Part shown: piece by piece, positions 11,805-22,539 of the stretch
Layout: each line of letters begins with the position of its first letter
Numbering within the stretch: position 1 is the stretch's first letter
Origin: Pogona vitticeps
Taxonomy: Eukaryota; Chordata; Lepidosauria; Squamata; Agamidae
Assembly (NCBI RefSeq): GCF_051106095.1
Contig: NC_135793.1
Span: 3,639,501 to 3,703,500 of the forward strand
DNA: 64,000 bases
Direction of reading: 5' to 3'
Notes under the pieces: generated by a model
Database searches by the model: none
Told to the model about the DNA's origin: nothing
What the model saw: only the letters and a program-made list of their open reading frames with translations
Position numbers and translations under genes: made by a program

Positions 11805-12093
11805 AAAAGGTAAAGGTTCCCCTTGACAATTTTGTCCAGTTGCGTCTGACTCTAGGTGACAGTTCTCATCTCTGTAGAGCTAGCATTTGTCTGCAGACAA
11901 TCCTCCGTGGTCACGTGGCCAGCGTGACTAGACACAGAATGCCGTTTAACCTTCCCACTAATGTGGTACCTATTTATCTACTCGCATTTTTGCATTTTGC
12001 ATGCTTTCAAACCGCTAGGTTGGCAGGAGCTGGGACAAGCAATGAGAGCTCACTCCATCACGTGGATTCAATCTTACGACTGCTCTTGGTCTA
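11805..12093 (-). mobile_element. Sauria-type tRNA SINE, head lost
   Basis: Same family and orientation as 4191-4524: the ACCTTT-type tail is at 11,805-11,825, the body aligns throughout, and the tRNA head breaks off near 12,093. A hAT MITE begins 9 bases further at 12,102, so that insertion may have displaced the head. Confidence 0.8.
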
Positions 12094-12101
12094 ATGTTAG
12101 G

Positions 12102-12237
12102 CAGTGGTTCCCAACCTTGAGTCCCCAGATGTTCTTTGACTAAAACTCCCCAAAGCCTTCATCACTAGCTGTGCTGGCCAGGATTTCTGGGAGTTGTAGT
12201 TCAAAAACATCTGGGGACTCAAGGTTGGGAACCAATG
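12102..12237. mobile_element. non-autonomous hAT element (palindromic MITE)
   Basis: Termini GCAGTGGTTCCCAACCTTGA on the left and tcaaggttgggaacca on the right enclose a self-complementary body, as in the copy at 6340-6480. The last bases are mutated and no clear target duplication survives. Confidence 0.8.
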
Positions 12238-12828
12238 AGCTAGACCAACGTTAACATATAAGGCATATTAGAAATGCTTTGAAGATATTCAAAGTCAGAG
12301 GAGCAAATATTTTCCATGAGAACTAAGAGCTAAAAAAGAAAAAGAAAAGGGGCCACCAAGAAATAGGGAGTATACGTTATTTGGTTAATGCTTTAAAGGA
12401 CTTAATGGAAAAGCAGATAAAATGTTTTGACCAAAGTTCAGCCTAACGTGGAAAGCGTTCTGGCATAGTGGTTGTTTTGGAAATTTGCGATCATTCAAAG
12501 CAATCCAGCCTTTTTGAAAATAAAACCCTTGGAACTGTTCCAAATCAAAGGAAGTCGGGACAAGCAAAACCTTCATTCTTACAGTTGCTTATTATGCTGA
12601 GTTAACTGTGTTTAGGATTTTGGTGTCCTAATCATACTATATGACTGTTCCCCAGTCAGGTGCTCAAGCAACTGAGGACAAGAGGAGAGTGTAATAGCGG
12701 GGGAAACTAGCCTATTTTCCTTTAGTTGCTGCTCTCTGTCTTGTTGCCAGCCAACAAAAACTAGACAAGAGGCGATAAAGCCAGAAACAGAAACATGTTC
12801 CCAGAAACGAGAACTTATTTATTGCACC

Positions 12829-12864
12829 TCTAAGCGTTTTAGACCAAGAGCGTGCTTCTTCACT
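12829..12864 (-). repeat. decayed hammerhead-like motif of a Penelope-type repeat
   Basis: On the minus strand: GUGAAGA, a 16-base stem II region, AAAACGC. The order and spacing match the other motifs in the window, but C3 and G12 are changed and stem II pairs poorly. The flanks (a long A/T-rich stretch near 12,810-12,900) give no other hint of the element. Confidence 0.35.
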
Positions 12865-13349
12865 GGCATGTGACAGAGAATAAAAGTTAATGAATTGGAA
12901 GAGCAAAGACCTATTCCAAATTCTATAAATGGTTTAAACACAAGCATGGTGTGGCTTTTCAGCTTCTGGGAGGAAGATGAGGTGGAGGAAGGGCAGCTTG
13001 TCCAAGGCTGGAGAGCTTCATGCCTTAGCAAGGATTTTCAATAGTAAGCAGCAGCACCATCGTCATGTCACCCTCAGTCCCCCGAGCACTACAGCAACTG
13101 TCAGCATTATGACACGTGGCTCCTTCTTCAGTTCAGGGGTGTAGAAGAAGGCTCACAGGAGTGAGGCTAAAGTGCATCTCTGGGGCCAGATGTGGCTCAA
13201 GGCTGCTTCTGCCTCCCCAAGACTTCCTTTGTCCTAGTCTTGTTCTGGCAAATAAGGTGAACTGCAGTTTCGGGAGTGGCCATTTCCCTTTAAAAAGGGT
13301 CATACCAAAATCGAAAGTGGTTTCCCTTTCCCTCATTTTTAAAAGCAAA

Positions 13350-13625
13350 AAAAGAGGAAAGTGTGCTGCTTTTATACCACCCCATAGTGCTTAAAGCACT
13401 TTCTGGGTGGTTTACAGTTTAATTATGCAGGCTACAGATTGCCCCTACCCCTCCTCCCGCCAGCAAGCTGAGTACTCAGTTTACCCCCCTCGGAAGGATG
13501 GAAGGGTTGGGTCAACCCCGAGCCGGCTACCTGGGACTGAACCTGGTTTGTGAGCAGAGTTTTGGCTGCAGGACTGCGGTTTGACCACCGTGACATTAGG
13601 CTTCACTTTTTTGACTGCTTTGGCA
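13350..13625 (-). mobile_element. tRNA-headed SINE
   Basis: On the minus strand the head has 'gtttgtgagc / caggtt' in the position of a worn B box (about 13,530-13,560). The body carries 'gttgacccaacccttcc', and the end reads 'aagcactatggggtgg', a tail also seen in 14,055-14,405. The two copies belong to one family and lie 700 bases apart in the same orientation. Confidence 0.7.
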
Positions 13626-13814
13626 GCCTGGGCACCCACAACGTAGACACCCAAACAGCATCCACATCTCAAACACAGGAAGTTGCCTCATACAAAGTCA
13701 ATTTCTATGCCCACCTACCCCAGTGCTTACTTTTCTGACCAGCAATGGCTCTATAGGGTCTGAGGCAGGGGATCTTCCCCACTCATCATCATAAGACATA
13801 CCAGCCACATCTTG

Positions 13815-13980
13815 CCTGACTTATGTTTATTCCAATCTATTGGAGTTTTCAAGGTACATGAGATATTTAAGGAGTGGTTTTATTATTGCCACTCCAGCAA
13901 GCTTCCATGCCAAGCAGGAATTGGAAGCCAGGTCTCCTGAGTCTTAGTCTGTCACTCAGTCAACCGCACCACACTGGCTG
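13815..13980 (-). mobile_element. tRNA-headed SINE with RTE-like tail, worn
   Basis: It shares the segment 'aaggtacatgagatatttaa ggag' with the SINE at 2957-3125 and ends, in plus terms, in the head 'gtctcctgagtcttagtctg'. No target duplication could be seen. Confidence 0.65.
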
Positions 13981-14054
13981 TCATTTAATGTTTTTCAAAA
14001 GATGATTTTGATTGATGAAATGGCAGAAAGGGGGACTGCAACCTTCCTCAGCAC

Positions 14055-14405
14055 TGCTAAAGCAAAAAAGCAAAGCGTGCTGTTTATATACCATCCCATC
14101 TTCTTAAACATCTGTATGAGTTACTGGTCAAAGTCATCCAGCAGTTTAGACAGAACTGTTATATTTGTCTCTATGTCCTATTTACATCTAAGCAGAGGAA
14201 GTGCTTCAAGCACTCTCTGGGCAGTTTACAAGTTAATTATGCAGGCTACACACTCCCCCCCCACACACACAAGCTGGGCACTTATTTTACTGACCTTGGA
14301 AGGATAGAAGGCTGAGTCAACCTCGAAACAGCTACCCGGGATTCAACCCGGGGTCATGAGCACAGTTTTGGCTGCAGTAGAGCAGTTTAACCACTGCTGC
14401 TCTGA
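14055..14405 (-). mobile_element. tRNA-headed SINE interrupted by a templated insertion
   Basis: Same family as 13,350-13,625. The B box area 'ggattcaacccgggg' is at 14,340-14,354 in plus terms. The SINE text runs '...accatcccat' at 14,099 and resumes 'agtgcttcaagcac' at 14,200; the 100 bases in between are foreign and match unique DNA at 17,998-18,097. Confidence 0.75.
14100..14199 (+). other. 100-base templated insertion inside a SINE
   Basis: Positions 14,094-14,203 and 17,992-18,101 are both 110 bases long and differ at only 4 positions by hand alignment. In the SINE the copy is bounded by tcccat on the left and agtg on the right, and both short strings also occur at the same points in the source. 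The source lies in non-repeat sequence, so the direction is source 17,998 to target 14,100. There is no tail, target duplication or inverted repeat. Confidence 0.8.
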
Positions 14406-15499
14406 TCTAATTCACGTCTGCCCATAGTTGCTTGGACGTCTTGTTTATTTGAAAAAAAAAAGACATTCGGAAATTTGATCATAGATTTCTTGCACAATTT
14501 GTAGTTTGGCCCACAGACCACATGTTGTTGTTACGGTTTCCAAGTGTTTTTATACAGCTGCATCATGGAACACAATGTCACAAATCCAAAACAAGTGATG
14601 TATTTCACTTAGGGCTAACAGCTGCAATGTGTGGATGACTAGGGGAGAGGGAGGAATGTTAACACTTCCTGTAACTCCTCCTATCCAGAGCTGCTGTTAG
14701 CTCCAGGAAGGGAGCCTCCATTGACTTCAGTGGTGCTTTTCTCCTGGAGTAACGTTTATATGGGGGGTGGAAGCAGGTCAAACTCCTTTCCTGGGATGGA
14801 GGCCAACTCTCCCCTCCTGCAGGCTGCTCTCCTGGTCTGGATTAGATTTCTCCACAGCTGCCTGCGTTAAAAGGGAAAGGGAGTGCATTCAAAGCAGATA
14901 AGCATTTAGCATCAGGCCTTCTTTGCCCTTTCAACAGAGGAGGAAAAGAATGGGTTGCTGTCCCCACCCTAGCAGCTGATAGCTTAACTTGTGGGAGGAG
15001 AAAGGACACCCAAAGAAACAAACAGTAAACAGAAGAGACAAATGGGGGAGGTTGAGGGGACAAAAGACCTCAGGACCTCTGCAGGTCTCATTTGCTGTTT
15101 CTCAGACCCTGGGAATTTATACAAAAAGCTTGCCTCTCTTCCTTACTAGAAGTTAATGTTTAATAGCATATTGAGCACAGAAGCCAGGGCCTCTGGCTAT
15201 GGGAAGGAGAAACGCACCTGGCATGTGTGTGCCATATAATGTAACAAGAAAGAGAGAAATGGAAATGTAGAAAAGCAAGACCCTGTGTGCCAGACTTTGC
15301 ATGAAGAGAGGACAGGATGAAGTGAGACTCCATCACAACAGGAATTGTTGCCTCTTTTGTAGGTGTCAAGAAGTCCTCCCTGAGTGTGGTGCTTTGGACA
15401 CAGTTAAGTCACCACAGTAGATTCAGAGTTGGCCATGGAGCCAACTCCATCCCAGGGTTTCCATGGCCAGGGATTTATTTTCAACACTCAAACAATATT

Positions 15500-15875
15500 C
15501 GCTATCTATCTGTGAAGATTCTGAGTCATCCAGGTGTGGTTATCTGGAAGATGAGCCATGGCAACTGGACTTCTTGTTAAATTGAAACCTTGGGATGCGC
15601 ACAAGAAAGACCACTGTTACCGACCATCAACGACCCATGACAATGGGTGGAGAAGGACTGCAGAAGTGGGATTATCCCTCACTCCCAGTCCTTTCTCCTT
15701 CTAAGGAACCTATTCAGACCAGGGGGGAAGTGAAACCAACGGGGAGGATCTATCAGGGATCTCCTACTGTCTCTCCTCAGACTGAAGAAGCTACTTGGAT
15801 GAGAAGCGAAACGTTTCAGCCTAATAAGAAAGAAGTCCAGTTGCCGTGGCTCAACTTCCAGATAATGTTCACTAT
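15500..15875. mobile_element. Penelope-like element remnant with 36-base inverted arms
   Basis: Arms at 15,540-15,575 and 15,830-15,865 are inverted copies, pairing at 34 of 36 positions, and enclose about 250 bases. A hammerhead-like motif with an intact core lies just inside the right arm. A hammerhead next to LTR-like inverted ends is the hallmark of Penelope-like retroelements. A 101-codon open frame (15,595-15,900) has no recognisable domain. The assignment comes from the motif and architecture; no reverse transcriptase is present. Confidence 0.5.
15782..15815 (+). ncRNA. hammerhead ribozyme-like motif, core intact
   Basis: C3-U4-G5-A6-A7-G8-A9 is at 15,782-15,788. Stem II is GCU (15,790-15,792) with AGC (15,105+700, that is 15,805-15,807), an A-A mismatch, then CUU with GAG, closed by a GGAU loop. 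G12-A13-A14-A15.1 is at 15,808-15,811. Stem III is only the palindrome ACGU (15,811-15,814), and H17 is U at 15,815. All core residues fit the consensus. Stem III has two pairs and no loop, so a monomer would fold poorly; activity would need a dimer or tandem transcript. Stem I pairing is weak. Confidence 0.55.
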
Positions 15876-16087
15876 CCTCTCACCCAAAAATCTAATTTAG
15901 ATTTTCCCCCCCCCCCCCAATCTTAATTCTTTCAGCAGAGTAATTTGTGGGGAGGGAGTTTTGTTGTTATTGACATAGCTAACGCAAAAAAGGGGGGGCG
16001 GTCAAAAAGCCTTGCTGATTTACTGCCAATCACCCAGTGATCTACTAGCTGATCCCAAGGTACTTTCAGCTAATCTGTGTTCTGGGA

Positions 16088-16213
16088 CAGTAGTTCTCAG
16101 CCACTGACTAGCCATCCGTTAGATTTCAGTTCCCCAAAAGCCCCAGCCAACATGGTCTGATATTCCAGGTGTCGCAGTCCAACAGAATCTGGCTACCCAA
16201 GGTTCAGAACCAC
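16088..16213. mobile_element. worn hAT MITE
   Basis: Left end cagtagttctcagcc, right end 'ggttcagaaccac', and an internal pair of 'ccccaaaagccccagcc' and its worn complement. Same family as 6340-6480, but older. Confidence 0.6.
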
Positions 16214-16429
16214 AACTTTAAAGAGGACCAGTAAATCAATAAATGTGCATGAACACTAATGTATCATGTAGTGCATAAGCTGCCATCTCACACAGTGCAG
16301 TTCTTGAGATATATTTTGAACTGCTGATTTCTAGGGCAGCTATTTTCCCCCCTTCTATAGCTTTAACCCAAAGAACAAACATGCTCTTGGCTTTTCAATC
16401 AATATAGGACACAATCAACAAAGCCGTGC

Positions 16430-16960
16430 CGTCGGCAACATCACATGGCATGGCGGGAGGTCTTGGTAAGAGAAAATGCCGTGTCCCTATTTTCACTCAT
16501 GCAGTGTTGCAAGCTATGATTTATGTCCGTCTTCCTGCTGTCCTAAAGAAGAGGAACTCTCATGAGCTAATGAAGTTTTAACTGAGCTGTAATGAGGTCA
16601 AAAAAAATGAGCCAAACCAAATGCTTGGCTACAGTGTCATCTTAGAGCCCCCATTGTTTTTCCACAAAGGATTAACTCCACTGCAGCTTTGGGAGGGTGA
16701 ATTTTTAAATACGACAATATACATGCTCATAGATTTCCTTCCTTCCATCCGCCGCACAACCACGTCAGCGTCACTATAGCAACCTTTTCCCTCTTAAAGG
16801 CACAGGAATGTGTGATTCTCCACTTGCATGAACTCAAGGCAGCTGCTTTGTACGCTTTTCCCAACAAGACGATGAATGATGGGTTATTATTGTCTGGAAA
16901 GTTGGGGGAAGAACACTTTTGTCTGGGATGAATATGCTGACTCATTTGTCTTTCGTGGTG
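16430..16960. other. repeat-free block, candidate conserved non-coding element
   Basis: No repeat, exon or open frame was recognised over about 530 bases. The block contains well-formed site-like words such as GGAATGTG (16,805-16,812, TEAD-like) and TGACTCA-like text (16,938 onward). It lies upstream of the ACSL4 promoter. This is inference only. Confidence 0.2.
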
Positions 16961-17402
16961 ATGGTTGGTGTGACTCTCTCCATGGGAAGTAATGAAACAG
17001 AGGCACCAAATGGGTCTCGTGCCAACAGCAAGAAGAAACAGCTACCGGTATTTAGAAATATGCCACCATTACTGTCATAAGCAATATGAAGAAGGAACTA
17101 TTCAAGTAAACTAAAAAAAAGAGAACTGATAAGAACCTGGATGAAAGATTTGCTTTGTATTATACTGGTGATAAAACTCCTTGTTTCATTACTGTTGTAA
17201 ATACTGAAAAACTAGCCTTTAATTCAAAGTTGTTCTAACATCTTCTGCACATACTCTCTTATGTTTATCTTTCCAAGCTCTAAAACTATCACAGTTTCAT
17301 TGTGAGATAAGGAGAGTTTACTGTGATCACATATCTACAATCTTCAATACTAAAAAAAAAACCTGGATAAAGATAATCCTATTACCTATGTACACACCAT
17401 AT

Positions 17403-17806
17403 ACTGTATGGGCGTGAAAACTGGACAGTACAGAAAGCTGACAGGAAAAAAATTGATTCATTTGAGATATGGTGCTGGAGGAGAGCTTTGTGGATAACCT
17501 GGAATGCCAGAAAGACAAACAAGTGGGTCCTAGAGCAGATAAAGCCTGAACTGTCTCTGGAGGCAAAAACTGATGATGCCCTACTTTGAGCATATCATGA
17601 GAAGATAGACTTCTCTGGAAAAGACAATAATGCTGGGAAAGGAGAAGGGTAGTAGGAAAAGTGGAAGACCAAATATGAGATGGAGTGACTCTCTAAATTT
17701 CACAGGCTTGAGTCTACAAGAGCTGAGCAGGGCAGTTAAGGATATTTTGGATATCACTAATTCTTGGGGTCACCATCAGTTGGAGGTAGCTTGACAGCAC
17801 ATAACA
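17403..17806 (+). repeat. RTE-clade LINE 3' end
   Basis: Translation in broken frames gives YGRENWTVQKADRK, then EIWCWRRAL, then KPELSLE, the order found near the C-terminus of Bov-B/RTE reverse transcriptases. It ends in the 'ggtagcttgacagcacataa' tail plus an A run. It is 5'-truncated and old, with several stops, and diverged from the Bov-B copy at 54,719, so it represents a different RTE subfamily. Confidence 0.7.
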
Positions 17807-17991
17807 GCAAAAAAATCCTATTAGGCCTACAGTAGATGTTCAGCTGAAAAGAAATCGGTTTTCATCGGGGTACAAACATTTTCTTCAACTTCACTCCTAT
17901 GTGGAAAGTCGTTTCTGGCAAAGAGGGTCAGGACATTTCTGTCCCACTCCGTGATGTTCATGGGTCAAGGTCCGCAAGGTTTCAACTTCTG

Positions 17992-18101
17992 TCCCATCTT
18001 CTTAAACATCTGTATGAGTTACTGGTCAAAGTCATCCAGCAGTTTAGACAGAATTGTTATATTTGTCTCTATTTCACATTTACATCTAAGCAGAGGAAGT
18101 G
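17992..18101 (+). other. source copy of the templated insertion at 14,100
   Basis: Non-repetitive DNA whose 110 bases recur at 14,094-14,203 with 4 differences. Beyond both ends the two loci are unrelated: this copy continues into 'gtgggtgtctttgactgg', the other into SINE sequence. No gene is recognised in this copy; a 77-codon open frame (17,899-18,132) covers it but has no known domain. Confidence 0.75.
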
Positions 18102-18109
18102 GTGGGTGT

Positions 18110-21100
18110 CTTTGACTGGGGCCAGGAATTAGTAATGAATTGAAAATGATCCAGTAAACTGTAGCATAATTGCAGAGCTAGATACGCCTCAGTCCACTGG
18201 TAAAACCTAAATCATACAGGTCACAGTGCCACTCTGCCTAGACCCAAAGACAATGGTACTTGGTGGAACGTCTGACGGAACATGGCTAGAATTAAGCTGC
18301 ATATTCCTAGCAAGCAGAGCTACTTTAGTTATTGCAAATGTGTACATGAACAACTTTGATCTCACCTATTTTTATCTTGAAAATCAATCAGCTGCCAGCT
18401 GCACACAATTCTATTATAGGAGAATCTGCACAAGTTCATACTCTGCACATTTTATTACTAGAGACATACCAGGGCAGCAGTGCTATGAAATCCATCCACA
18501 AGCTATGTGCCATGAAGTGAAATACAGCTCTCAACTTTGGCTTCAGGTAACAAGCTAAGAGATGCAAGAGATCAAAGTCTGGATTGAACCCCAAAACACT
18601 AAAAGTTGTACATTCTCAAATCTGCCTACTGCGTGTTTAGATTTTACTCCTTGGGCTATAACATTTCATACAACAATTTGCTTAATTAATGGCTTACTCA
18701 TATTTAGATACAGCACAGATTACTTCTCTTCATAATGACTAGCTCAAATATCAGTTATTTCAGTGGGTCTACTCTTAATATGACTAAGTCTTAGTCCAAC
18801 ATATTTTAAACATCTGAAAGGGGCATAGTACACTGTCCCGCAAAAACGAATCCCATAATTAGCTAAAAACAAAATTAATAGAATGAATTCTCCGACAGCT
18901 CTGGGCATGCAATCCAGCCCAATTAAAATAACAGGGGATCCTTTCTTTTTTGAAATATGCCTTCAATTTGGGTTACATTTCACACAAATCCATGAGGTCT
19001 ATAAAGTTTTATAGTCTAAATTGCCCATTTTATGGTTTTCCTTGTTCGCTCAACTTTCTTTATTGTCTGACTACATTCAAAACACTGCAAGAAAATATGC
19101 CAGGAGGGATTCAGAAGAATGCAGTATTTGACATGGCTTGTACAGGATTTTTATAAGTCTCTATTAAATCTAAATATTTTGCTTCTAAATATAACATTGT
19201 TGGGGACAGGAGAGGACAAACAGGATGTTAAATAAAAGGCAGCAATGTTAGTGATATAAAATAACAATATTAAAATACATCAACAAAGAAAAGCAGGTGG
19301 AAACAACTGACACAGTGTTACAAATTTATTCTACCATCAGGAAACTAAATGAAATGGGCCTACTCCATTCTTGATGATGAAGCATGCAAGGGAAGTGTGA
19401 TTAGAACTGATACTTTATTTATGTGATATCATCTCCCTCATCGGAATCTCCCCACTCCCTGCGAATGCTTGAGAACAGTTTCCCCAGAAGAGAGGGGGGA
19501 AGGCAATTTGAGAAAGAGAGAGAGAGAGATTTATCCTGGAAAAACAGTAGGAAAGAAAGGGTTAAAGCCCTTCTTTTCTCATTGCCAGGTCCATTATAGA
19601 CCTGGTCCCTCAAAAGAGTAGACAGCTTGGGCATGGATCTGAATGGTCTAGAACAGTGATTCCCATTCTGGGGTATGCATACCCCTAGGGGTAGAAACCA
19701 GGACATTTAGAGGTACAGTACGTAAAAATGAATAATGCAAAAAAGGAACATACATCAACAGTGTAAGACAAGATACAAGTGGAAAATTGTGAAATTGCTC
19801 CAACCAGTATTTGACAACTATTTAGATTAACAGTACAAATCATATTAATGATATGTGGAATTACATCTGCCCATCTAATATTGGTCTTACATCTCACATG
19901 GATGTCATTAAAATATATATAATATGAAGAGGGGAAAATGAAGTTTCTCTTTTAAGGCCCAAGGAATGTGCGCCAATACAAAAGGAAACACAAATGTAAC
20001 ATTGGTTCTTGGCACTTCCTGTAACAGTTCTAAAGAACTGGCAAATTTGAGCTAAACACTTCCTGCTGATATTAATGGAACACTTTCCAACTCTGAATGA
20101 ATCATTAAATCCCGTTATAGCCCTGCAGCAAGCTTTTCATCATGTCCTCATAACAGGAACTATGAGGATGATGGTGCTCTTTTAGCACGGACAGGACAGG
20201 ACAAAGGAAAGAAAGCTATCTTGCCTTCTGTGTTGTTTGTGTACAGGAGAAAAACAAAGGCTGGATGTCTCTGTTTTTCCACTCACTTGAAAGTACGTAC
20301 AGTATCTCATACTCGAGAGTTCAACCTCAAGGAGCCAGCGGCCACAAACCAAATAGGGCTGTGCTTTAAAAGTGGAAGTGGAACAAATTAAATCATGGAC
20401 AAGTGTATCTGAAAGAATTACCAGAGTCACAGAGTACGTAATACTTCATACCAATATGTACAAGGCCATTTTGAAGGCCCTCTTGCATTTACTAATCCAG
20501 AAAACATTTATACTCTCGCACGGGGTACTTCCAGGCAAGACTGATATTGTGCAATTATTCTGATGGAATTTTGCAGGGGAGGAACAACTACATAATTTTC
20601 CATTTGTACATGTCCTGTCATTTCCCACATTTTTTTTCTCTTCCCCCACCCCTTTCCACGGAAACATTACGTTAAGGAAGAAAAGACAGGATAACTCCAC
20701 ACTGCATTTTGATCAGTACTAGTAGGACCCACGTAGAAACAGTCACAGACACTGATATATGAGTGATAAATCTTTATCATTGTACATACCTCAGCCCAAA
20801 GGAATTTGAACTAGCTGGATTTTATTTCCTTTTCCCTGCATTTGATCCTTAAAATTTTCCCAACTTCATGACTATCCTGTGAGTCTCCAACTACTGATAT
20901 GCTTAAAAGATTCTGTAACCCAAATCACTGGGTGATTTTTTTTTCAGTTAGAAGATGATTTATAAATTCCAGCCTAATTCCAGTGAACTCTGTGGGGCTT
21001 TCTTCTGAGTTGATACACAGAACGTCTCTCAGTGAAACTGTCATTTTAGATGCTACATTAAACATACTCAAAATTACTTTTGAGTCAGGCTTTTCTCCAT

Positions 21101-22080
21101 TGATTAGCCTGTTTTGTGTACAGGATCTTTATGTTGTGTGGTGCTAACTTCTGGGTAGTTTTGAACACACAGGTGCCAGCAGAGAGAGTAAAGGCTGTTG
21201 AAGCAGGATGTCCACTGCGAGACTCTCAGAAATATTACAGTCAATATACATGTAATGTACATGTAAATCTGATGTACATTGATATTGTGAATCCTGAGAA
21301 TTCTAGGCAAATTTTGTGAATTTCCAAGAATTCACCAGTCTATCACTGGGTGATGACAAGTACCAGAAATCACTGTACACTTGAAAAATGGGGAAAATTA
21401 AGATCTATTTTCAGACATGAAAAAAACAAATTATTTTGGATCTTAAAACATTCATTGGGTGGCTAGTATTCATTGTTTCCATTTGGTCACTGTGCAGATT
21501 ACTTGAAGAATATACGAAACAACAGTTCTTGTTCTCTGGCATTCATTTTGGAGATATTCCATATTAACAGGCAGCCAATTTCTGCATGTTCTGAACGTCC
21601 AAGTTACAGGCACATATTTGCCAGTCAAACTGTTTGTAACCTGGCCATATCCTTAGAACAAAACATTCAAGAAAAGACTTCATTCGTAGTGTATACAAAT
21701 TAGCCATCATGGCTATAATCCTACTAGCTTTTGCATAAAGCTTGTGTAAGTTGTCGGGGCTATTTGCAGTGCGATCAAATCGGCACCATTAGGAGAGGCC
21801 TTGGCACTTCATCCATGAGCAAGGTATGGACCTGCTCCACAAAGACCACTAGGATGCCAGCCTAAGGATTTTCAGTATTAATCTGCTTAGCTATTAAGGA
21901 GTTCCACAATTATTTCATTGTATCTGTTGATCTATTCTATATGTACAGGAGAGTACTGGGAAATTACTTCAACGTGCCATTTTAAATTACTCGTTAGTAT
22001 GTTTCACTTATTAATTCATTTAAGTCCAGTTTGGGGGGGGGAAGGAGGATCCAGTTTTATGCGTCATTTTATTTTGTTCA
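18110..22080. other. no gene recognised; AT-rich upstream region
   Basis: Mostly AT-rich, without readable exons. At 19,654-19,695 there is a left-end fragment of a hAT element (cagtgattcccattctgggg). The stretch ends shortly before the ACSL4 promoter. Small AG and A/T runs are the only other features. Confidence 0.45.
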
Positions 22081-22083
22081 TTA

Positions 22084-22255
22084 TACACTCCAACGTAGGA
22101 CGACCCCATGAACGAGCGACTTCCAAAATGTCCCGTCTTCCACAGCCCTGCTCAGCTCCTGCAGACTCGAGCCTGGGGCTTCCTTTAGGGAGTCAGTCCA
22201 CCTCACATTGCTTCTTCCTCTTTTCCTCCGGCCTTCCTCTTTTCCAGTCATTCTT
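22084..22255 (-). repeat. RTE-clade LINE fragment
   Basis: The minus strand translates to 'RWTDSLKEAPGSSLQELSRA' followed by DGTFWKSLVHGV, the C-terminal block of the RTE subfamily also seen at 17,403-17,806. It is about 170 bases long and lies directly upstream of the GC-rich ACSL4 promoter region. Confidence 0.75.
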
Positions 22256-22539
22256 GAGGGTTTTTGGCTCCTCATCCAATCTCCCCTTGTCACAGAGCGG
22301 CCCCGAACAGGCTAGTCTCTCTTTCGTCACTCCAGAGAGATTGAAAGAGAGAAAATTCAAGGAAAGCGTGGTTGTTTCAGAGACAAACCACCCCCCCTTG
22401 CACTTCTTCCAGGCCCACCGCGCCATAAGGTCCAGCCAAGGCGAGGTGACTTGAGAACGTCGTCCAAAACTGGTCTGTGAAATGTTGTGGTGAAGCCCGC
22501 CCCTCAAAAAAGAAAAAAAAGACCCCCCAAAAGTGTCCT

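Noticed and set aside
13108-13145. possible eighth hammerhead-like motif on the minus strand (CUGAAGA near 13,126)
   Set aside because: No GAAA-like box at a fitting distance and no stem II; only the CUGAAGA word matches.
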